Position numbers and translations under genes: made by a program. DNA of 64,000 nt. Source: Gloeophyllum trabeum ATCC 11539 (lineage: Eukaryota; Basidiomycota; Agaricomycetes; Gloeophyllales; Gloeophyllaceae). Under the pieces are notes generated by a model. It had not been told where the DNA came from, ran no database searches, and saw only the letters and a list, made by a program, of their open reading frames with translations. Shown here piece after piece: positions 56,089 to 64,000 of this stretch (position 1 is the stretch's first letter; every line of letters begins with the position of its first letter). The DNA lies in NCBI RefSeq assembly GCF_000344685.1, contig NW_006920410.1, positions 2,490,693 through 2,554,692 of the forward strand. The letters are read 5' to 3'.

Positions 56089-58311
56089 TCACCCTTCCAT
56101 GGCTGTCAATGTCTTTTGTAGAGCCCGAGTAGCGAAATACCGGACATCGGCATCCTGATCCTGCTTCATCTGTTCCAGCAGGGGTACTATCCGCTGCTGA
56201 CACAGCTCCTTGCCGCCCGGAGCATTGCCATATGACGTAGCCAGGACCTCCAGCGCTTTAGCAACATTGAATCGGATGTTTGGTATGGGGTCTGTGGCCA
56301 GAGCGAGAAGGGGAGCAAGGATATCACTTCGGATGATGTCGAGATTCAGCGAAGGCGCCATGGACTATAGTTGGATAGACATCAATATTCAGCCGACTGA
56401 GCTCAGAAAGGCTACACGCACAGAGATAGCTTGGATAGTCGTTAATCGATAGAGGTAGTTGGGATGTTGTCCCATCGCTACCACCTTGGGGACAATGACG
56501 ACCTTAGCCCACTCGACGCCGAATACGTCTGTTAGCTTCTTCAGGTTGACCGTCGCAGCCTCCCGGATGCTATAGACAGTGTCTCCGAGCCATTCCATGC
56601 AAAGGTTACCCAACGATTCGTCGAAGAAGGGCTTCCCAAGTTGGGTTGCGAGCAGTGGGATATATTCGATGATGGCTTGTCGCACCCGCCACGACTTGTC
56701 CTCTGCAAGTTCGACTATCGCAGGCAGCAGGCTCTCCGATAGCAGCTCAATGCCAATGACTGTTGAATTTAGTTGATGAACACTTCGATCGTCAGGACAG
56801 AATGCACATACCAGAGTTGACTGTTTCGAGCTTGCTAATAATGTTGAGTCTAACCTCGGGAAATTCATCCTTCAACAAAGTCAGGAACAATGGCAACAGA
56901 TGTTCTATCGTAGCGTCTTTGCCCAGAAGAGGAGCCAGTCCGCTGATTTGGTTCGCGAGCGCAGCGCGCACGTGCTGCGAGCTGTCCTTTGCCAACTCTC
57001 TAACGCAAGGAACTATCCGCGCCAAAATGACCTCCCTGTCCAAGAGCTTGGCGAATCCTACGCGAAGTGTTTATGAGATGAGTCTATCTGTAGAGCATAT
57101 ATGTCGGTCAATTCAAGAATACACTGACCAGGTATCTGACCAGACCCCGCCGTCCGAACTTCAGCCTCGTTGTCTTTCAAAAGTTGGACATAATGGCCAA
57201 TCAACTCTTCCCGAACGAGCTCCTGCCCGACGGCCTCCGCTAGCTAATGCCGTAATCAGATAGAGCGAAATCGGACCTTCACAAGCTCTAACCTCATTGA
57301 AATGATTTGCCGCCATATATCTAACTCTCCAGCTCTTGTCTGAGACTGTTTGCCTGATCTGCTTCAATAACTGCTCCTTGACTTCCGCGGGAGTTAGCTG
57401 CTGGGCTATGACGATCAGATCCTCCACCGTTAGTAACCGGACTGAGTCCTGATCGTCTGACTGCAATCTGCGATAGATTGGCAGCCCGTCGCTAAGGACA
57501 TGCTGCTTCGAGAGCTTTTTCACAAAAGCCTGGTATGAGGATACTCAGATAAACCGCGCGAGCAAGTGAAGCGTGAAACGTGTTCACTTACACCAAGCCA
57601 CTTGGCAGCAGCGCGTCGCACCATCGGCGTATCATCGGACCCTAGGGCAGCAAATCCCTTGCGTAGTTCCTCCTGGATCGGCGGAGAGACTTGGGAGTAA
57701 ACAGGAGCAAAGAGTGCCGCAGAAGATGTGCGTGAAGTAAACCACTCTCCGCGAGATAGACGTCGCAAAAGGGGTATATAATATGTCTCTATCTGAGCTG
57801 GTGACAAGACAGCCGCGACTTTCGTGATAGATTCCGCCGCCTATCCAAAGAAAGCAGTTAGCCAAACGCGCTCACTTAGGGCAACGCCATTGCTGATTCA
57901 ACACCCGAGATGTATGCGTCTCCGAAATCGTTCGTACCTTGTCTCGGACGAGCGTCTCCTCAACCGCGGCCAGGTTCTCCAGGGGTCCTAATAAGACATG
58001 CGCGTACTCCGGCCCGCCCAAGTACTCCTCGAAGTTTCTGCCCAATTCTTCCGCCAGAGCGAGAAGGACTTCGTCCTCGTCATCTACCGACTCTTGCAGA
58101 AAGGGAATGAGCTCGTCCCGAGCCCGTTCAGGACCCAGAGCAAGAGCGATGGTCGACACGCGATGGATGGCGTTCAACCGTAACTGGACATCCTCCGCTC
58201 GCAACTCGTCCATGAGAATGGCTATGGGAGCGATCTATAAGAAAGCATAAGCAGGATGATAGATATGGAGGGTAAAGAGCCAACATCATCGGGAGGGAAT
58301 CCTGAATCCAT
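56089..58311 (-). CDS. TPD3: PP2A scaffolding subunit A (TPD3/PPP2R1), 594 aa
   Basis: Eight exons on the minus strand: 58311-58285, 58234-57938, 57840-57592, 57529-57293, 57243-57129, 57057-56812, 56759-56422, 56364-56089. The protein is a stack of about fifteen HEAT repeats that holds the catalytic C and regulatory B subunits of protein phosphatase 2A. Repeats are evident as helical pairs: [93 protein letters not shown] and [16 protein letters not shown]. Length matches the family (about 590). The first coding exon has only 27 nt (MDSGFPPDD) with a weak donor (GTTGGC), so the exact start is less certain than the rest. Confidence 0.95.
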
Positions 58312-60537
58312 CTTGTCGAACTACGGGGGCTCTAACTGTCTTGCGCGAGGAGATTGGGGAACGATGTGCCGTGAAACCTGGAAGCTCGGGATAAACAGCG
58401 CGCTCGATAATGCGGAGCGAGTCGTACAAATAAAAGGTAATGCTGTGGCAGACTGGAGATTGCAAGTTTCTTTCCAAATCGTGCAATGTGTAGGCGGTTA
58501 TCGCTATTCTGCGACGCGACACCAACTGCTCCTTTCACACGCTTCCAATATACTCTGATCGATACACGCTCCTTTTCGTGCCACATCCTTCGGTGCTGGC
58601 GGCAGTTGGAAACGCATTATCACACAACTTCAGAATACGACAAAACACCAGATATATTATGGCGACTGCTGGGTACAAACGGCCTCTCGTGTGTACACAT
58701 ATAGGACATCCGGCGCACGGAAAGGATTTACACGCACCTTAAGCTTGTCAATGGAATACAGCCAGACGGGAAGGCAAAATCCTCTCCGAAGAGAAGAGGA
58801 GAAACAAAAAATTAGGCGGAAAACAACAACTGCCCTAGGACAAGCTGTTGACGTTGCGCGACCCGAAGGTACGTGCAAGCCACGCTGCAGGATCTCGGAG
58901 ATCACTGCTGACAACGTCTTTCGACGACGCCGGCAAAGCTCATGGGGTAATGTATCAATGCATATAGCAGTGCGTGTGGGTGTCATGCTTTGGTCACGAA
59001 TCAAGTGTGCGTAAGTGGGTGTTTCTTTCCCAATCATTGAATCAACGGATGTGAAGTCTGGACGTGCCACGAAAAGAACGGTATTGTCCAAAGAGAATTT
59101 TCGACGTGTGCCTCGGTAGATCGACTGGACGAAACGCCGGGGCGCACAAAGGTGCACCAAGACCACCGAAGATTGCGTCGGCGAGCACTGCCAAGCAACC
59201 TCGTATGGACGGCTCGACGTTCGGCCAGGTCGATAATATTTGTGCGTCTCGATAAACGTGTGACCCGTATCTCGTTATGCGTGCGTATCCTATAGCATGG
59301 GCATCATGAAGAGGTGGTATGGTAAAACTCGTGACGCTCGACGAAGAACCAGAGCAAGGCCAAGCCGCACACAGTGTACGGAGACACCGATAGTAAATCC
59401 CGGGAGGATCACCTCGTATGTCCGCCTGCAAAACCCGCACTGGCCCTATAGTACGCGGTGTTTTGATAGTGCAACGTAGGGCAATCAACTGATTTCTGGT
59501 TCCTTTGGGTGTGCATTTCCAGTCCGTATATGTGTCGATCGTTGTGAGCTTTAACCACGAAACTATTCGGTAGGCACGCAAACATAGCAAGACACTGTCC
59601 CAGTATCATGTCAAGAAGAGGAGTGGTAAACTTCGACGTTGTGACGACCGAGTGTGCGCTGGATCTGTGACCTGGTCATTCGCGACAAGCATGAAGCAAT
59701 GCCATGCCGGGAGGCCAACACCAAACTGGCCAAGTGGCGTCCATCATGCGGCAGTCATCGACTGATCGCTCGGGACCATCTCTGCTTGGACGACTCTTTG
59801 CCTTCGATGGCCGAAGCTCCGGAAGCCGAGCGACACCTGTGGCGGTTAGTGATGGCACGCGTGAAGATAGAAAGCCCATGCTTGCCGTCATGACCATCGC
59901 CGCACCACTGGGGCACGGAGGACACCGATAGCGCAAGGCCTCGTATGTCCAAGCTTCGATGGTCAACGGTGATAGTCGTCTGCGTGCACAGACGCCACCC
60001 AACATGCGAGGCATGCTTGGGACCATAGAGCTGCTTTCGTCGAGCATGTCCACCGCGGTGTCGCCAGGAGGTCCTCGGGGCAGAGTCGAGTCAAGGGATG
60101 TGAGTCGTAACTGCGCGTCAGGACGGGGCTTATATCGTGATCCGGGCGGCCGGATCTTCAGCGGCCCACGCCGGCGTCAGGCCGGTTTCTTGTTACGTAA
60201 ATGACTTCTGGTCCTTGCTAAAACCCTTGGGCCACATCGTCAACGACGCTTTGTGCGATGATGCTGTACGGTAGTTATTGGGTAGTTACATGCAACCTCA
60301 GGTTGGATACGCTGAGCAGAGATCGTGCTTTACCAAACTTTATGTCAAGCCATCGAAATAAACATCCCGACTTGGGGAATGTTCAGACGGAATTATCCAC
60401 GGGGGATCACCAAGGGTTGACGACGTCATCATTGATGAACTCCACGCTCAAGTGCATGGACTAAGCTTACACTGGTCGACAAACCTCTGCTTGAAACTCG
60501 CGACCGTTCCTGCCCCCAAATAACCCCCAGCAAAGCC
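58312..60537. other. 2.2-kb stretch without a confident gene
   Basis: Lies between divergent PP2A-A and epimerase. Several medium open frames (for example minus 59042-59590 and 59676-60053) are Arg/Ser/Cys-rich without recognisable domains or consistent splicing. It could hold a lineage-specific or decayed gene; I cannot support one. Confidence 0.4.
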
Positions 60538-61614
60538 ATGCCAGTTCAACAAACGAACGGAAGAGTTATCCTCACTCACCCGAAGGTGCGTTGCGCACAG
60601 GCTAGACATAGGATTCCTCGATGATAACAGTCTACTGCAGGGCGCGTCTGCGGAGATCCTCCTGTACGGGGCAACCGTGATATCTTGGAAATCTGGTAGT
60701 AAAGCCAATAGTACACCCGTCGAGCGTCTATTCGTCTCCTCAAAAGCGGCGCTCGACGGATCCAAGCCTGTCCGAGGTGGTATCCCGGTCGTGTTCCCTA
60801 ACTTCGGTGCTCCGACGCATCCTGAGCACGCGAAGCTGAGCCAACATGGGTTTGCCCGAAGTGCGGTTTGGAATTTTGACAGCGTCGTGATGGATAACGA
60901 GGCCGGCGTGTCTGTGAGACTAAGTGAGTGGTACATACTTTGGATCTTGGGGCAGTGTTAATCTTCGAGTACCAGCCCTGACTCCGACCCCGGATATCAT
61001 GGTCAAGTACCTCAGGCCATTCCATCTGGCTTATGTCGTCACCCTGGCAGAGCATCAACTGAGCACGGACCTTCACGTAAAGAATACGTCCCAGACAACC
61101 TCCACTCCTCCCGACGCCCTTGAGTTCCAGGCGCTTCTCCATACCTATATCCGTGCGCCAGCCAACGATGTCTTGATTTTCCCTCTTCAGGGCAAGAAGT
61201 ACTACGACAAAACAGAGCCGACTGAACAGGCCAGAAACCAGCCCAAGGAAGAAACCCGAGCCGGAGTGGATGTAAAAGCCTTTACAGATTCAGTATACGA
61301 AGACGTTGCTGGAAAGTACGAGGTAACTTGGCCCGGAGGAAGTATCGAAGTTAAAGCCAAGAACTTCAAGGACGTCGTGGTGTGGAATCCATCAGCGGAG
61401 GCTGGCAGTAAGCTCGCAGATATGGAAGATGGAGGATGGTATGTGGCTCGTCTGGATAATATGGAGCTATACTGACTATATATGCAGGGAGAGATTTGTC
61501 TGCGTTGAACCCGGATATGTGCGCGGGTTTGCTAGAGTGAATCCAGGAGAGACATGGGTTGGACAGCAAGTGTTGACTGTGCTGCACGAAGAGCGCGCGC
61601 AAGGTCAATTGTAA
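60538..61614 (+). CDS. Glucose-6-phosphate 1-epimerase (aldose-1-epimerase fold), 306 aa
   Basis: Four exons: 60538-60585, 60641-60923, 60976-61438, 61488-61614. The enzyme interconverts alpha and beta anomers of hexose-6-phosphates in the cytosol, as yeast YMR099C does. The family is shown by GASAEILLYGATVISWKS, FVSSKAALDGSKPVRGGIPVVFPNFG, HGFARSAVWNF, ALLHTYIRAP and CVEPGYV at the C-terminus, which has the conserved Glu of the active site. The His after SQ (HGFAR) and the HTY region are the expected catalytic and substrate-binding positions. Exon 2 begins after an upstream decoy AG; the chosen acceptor (CTGCAG) keeps GASAEILLYGA in frame. Confidence 0.93.
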
Positions 61615-61841
61615 CAGGGAAGAGCGCTAACAGGAACGGACGCATGTAAGAGTACAGTAGTGTAAAGAGCAAAGGGTTGTGGCTTTGCGTAGTTTAACTT
61701 TGGTTGTTGTGACAAGCCACGGCACGTGACTTCATACATGTGACGGTCATGTCCGAGTCAAGGTGCCCAGACGCGACTGACTCTTGACTGCACGTCCCCG
61801 ATGCTCCTATCTTGTGCGCATCATCTCTGCATGTAACTACT

Positions 61842-64000
61842 ATGTCTACTGAGAGGAAGGAAGCGTCACTTCGTGTACGAATAAATCACGTTGATTATAC
61901 TCTTGTGCATCCTGGCATCCTGGACAATGCGTCGCTCCCCCGTGTACCTGTTATTCGAATCTATGGCGACTCTTCCTTGGGTCAGAAGGCTTGTTTGCAT
62001 ATTCATCAAGTGTATCCCTACTTCTTTGTCGAGTACCGTGGCAAGCTACATCCCGAGAGTGGTGAGCGTGCTCCTACTGGCTACGAACCGGGCGGAGCTC
62101 ATCGCTCGTGATGTAGTCCACCGCTACATCGCCAGACTCAGTCTATCGCTCAACCATGCTATTGCCGTCTCAATGAAGCGAAATCCCCATTCCCTAAACT
62201 CCCAATTCATAAGGGCAATAATCCTCGTCAAAGGTGTCCACTTCTACGGGTTCCACGACACCTACTCGCCCTTCCTCAAGGTTCACATCACAGACCCGGC
62301 TTTCGTCAACCGTGCCGTCACTATCTTACAATCAGGGGTCGTCATGCAGACTCATTTTCGCGTCTTCGAAAGCCATCTCAGCTACGTATTACAGTTTCTG
62401 TGTGACTTCGGCTTGTATGGGTGTGGATGGGTTGAATTGGATGAAATCTTGCAGCGCACGAAGAACTCCGTCATAGACGTAGATGAGGAAGGAGAGGAAG
62501 GGGATGCACTTCCATTCCCCGAATCACCGTACCCCCGCCAGTCGCGTATGCCATTTGAATTCGATGCTGCCGCACATCAAATTTTGAATAGGCACTCCCT
62601 AAGTGCCCGCGACATCCATCACGAACTCCGGATACCAGCACCGCCGCTCCCGCCAGAACCCCTAGTAATCAGTGTACGTGAGCTGTGGGAGGATGAACGC
62701 CGGCGGCGGGCGGCGAAGGGTTTACCTGCCACCCCTTCGATTCCGCTCGACCCTAGCGAATCTTCGCGGGACCTTGGTGCGGGTTGGGTTGCCGAAGCTC
62801 GATACTGGGAAGAGGTGAGAAAACGAATTGAAAAGGAGCGTGGACGAGAAGCAAAACCCAGGGATCCCAGCTGGGCGAGATGGGTTATGTCCACCTTTGA
62901 AAGTATCGAGGCATTATGGGAGCCGCATTTCAGAACATGGAAGCCACGAAAGGACACTGGTAATCAGGCACAAGGTCGGAAAGTCGAGGACCAGCAAGAC
63001 GAGGAACTCGAAAACCCATATGAACCAGTTGCCCACTCGCAACCGAGCGCGTCTAGTAGTACCGAAGAATCCAACATAGAAGTGGACGAAATGATGCTTT
63101 CAAGTCAAGAGATGCGCTTGTTGACGGACCAAGAAACGGAAGGCTGGAGACCGCCTGACGAAGAACAGGGCACATCTAGCGAAGAAGAGGACTTCCCGCC
63201 GGAAGATGAAGATCCTTCCCCACCCCAAGACGCAACCCCGCCGCAGGAAATGCAGGATGCAGTCCAGGTCTCGGATGTGGAAAGGCAAGCCCTCCAGGAA
63301 TGGCTCTGCTATGCTCGTACTGATGAACTCGGAACCTGTTAAGTTTACCAAAGACCCCTACAAAGCTGCCGAGGACGCCTACCAAAGCGCGAGTAACGCG
63401 CGAGGATGGTTTCCAAGTTGCATGGCGGAAATTGATCGGGTTGGTATATTGCTGATCTCAGCTACAAAGGCTTTCTTATCTCGCCTAGACGTGGCGCCAC
63501 GCGCATGGAGGCCCCTCGACTCCCCAACATGTTCATGACACCGAGAAAGTAAGCTCCTGGATCGCAGCACAACACCATCGCATACTGACTGTATTGCAGA
63601 TCAAGGGTATCAACTCCTATGCCTGCACATTCAACCCCCGATATGAACCAGGAACCGTAAGGGTGCCCTTCTATGGCATCAGATCACATGTAGTTAATAA
63701 GGTCTACGATCCCCAGCGCTCCATATTCTGCGCTTACTGACTCCATACTTCGCAACGACGATAATCACGATTCCAATGCGGTTTCTACGTCAGTGTTCTT
63801 CTCCTAGCTGATACTTACAGTTCAATGGACTGAGACGATCCGCCTGCGACTAGGGAACTGCCTACCCGCAGTCATCTTAATGCTGGTTCGCAGCGATCCC
63901 AAAGAGTCGCCTATGATCTTATTGATTGCAGCCATCCTGCACTGATTCCAGACGCCCGCTACTCGAGTGAGGGGCCGACTCCAGGCATACCCGTTTCGCC
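61842..64000 (+). CDS. REV3: DNA polymerase zeta catalytic subunit REV3, N-terminal part (runs off the window)
   Basis: Exon 1 61842-62061 and exon 2 from 62117. REV3 is the B-family polymerase of translesion synthesis, working with REV7. The N-terminal domain is clear: VRINHVDYTLVHPGILD, VPVIRIYGDSSLGQKACLHIHQVYPYFFVEY, HRYIARLSLSLNHAIA, IRAIILVKGVHFYGFHDTY and FRVFESHLSYVLQFLCDFGLYGCGWVELDE. Exon 2 then becomes acidic and disordered. At about 63328 the good frame ends in a stop shortly after ALQEWLCYARTDEL, while EPVKFTKDPYKAAEDAYQS continues one base over; this could be a sequencing or assembly indel, a true frameshift, or an unrecognised intron. The polymerase domain lies beyond the window, and exon limits after 63400 are not resolved. 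Confidence 0.85.

Noticed and set aside
1..64000. tRNA genes, rRNA, CRISPR arrays or a biosynthetic cluster
   Set aside because: No cloverleaf with matching GTTCRANNC arm, no rRNA sequence and no regularly spaced repeats were found; the neighbouring genes do not form one pathway.

Overview
The window looks like nuclear DNA of a filamentous basidiomycete, most likely an Agaricomycete. Genes are densely packed on both strands and broken by many short introns, mostly 45-65 nt. Several products belong to families typical of mushroom-forming fungi: a CPL1-domain secreted protein, a MARVEL-like tetraspan, a GPI-type GH16 glucanase and a serine/threonine-rich GPI-type protein. There are 29 complete spliced gene models whose exon lengths sum to a whole number of codons, plus one gene cut by the right edge. 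All intron positions were read by eye from splice signals, reading frame and recalled family motifs; none was checked with transcripts or alignments.

Layout, left to right. 0-12 kb (+ strand): amidase, MPP10 (U3 snoRNP), SEC9-type SNARE, a CCCH zinc-finger protein and an SRA/YDG methyl-DNA reader. 12-27 kb: an unknown protein (-), a GPI-type wall protein, a MARVEL-like protein, two tandem class 3 lipases, an MFSD1-like transporter (-), a GH16 glucanase and a SurE nucleotidase (-). 27-42 kb (+): MYG1 exonuclease, a RasGEF with an N-terminal GTPase-like domain, the DRS1 helicase, APC4 and a bZIP factor. 43-48 kb: GPI2/PIG-C (-), a Tc1/mariner-type MITE, an SVIP-like Cdc48-binding protein (-) and a Cys-rich membrane protein (-). 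48-64 kb: Arp1 (+), ribosomal protein eS24 (-), a Tic20/DUF4870-like membrane protein (+), two secreted proteins (-), the PP2A scaffold subunit (-), glucose-6-phosphate 1-epimerase (+) and the start of REV3 (+).

There is no operon-like logic. The content is mostly conserved housekeeping (ribosome biogenesis, secretion, cell cycle, GPI anchoring, dynactin, phosphatase, translesion synthesis) mixed with lineage-specific secreted and membrane proteins. Several neighbours are divergent with small shared promoters; SurE and MYG1 are only 103 bp apart.

Two runs of N (5583-6078 and 45623-46263) are each flanked by an identical direct copy of 442 bp and 267 bp. Both look like unmerged contig overlaps rather than real duplications.

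The most interesting points are a 98-residue acylated protein carrying an exact VCP/Cdc48-interacting motif, a MYG1 gene with two starts that would give mitochondrial and nuclear forms, microexons of 9, 12, 13 and 15 nt, a GC-AG intron, a GTPase-RasGEF fusion, and a MITE with 80-bp terminal inverted repeats.
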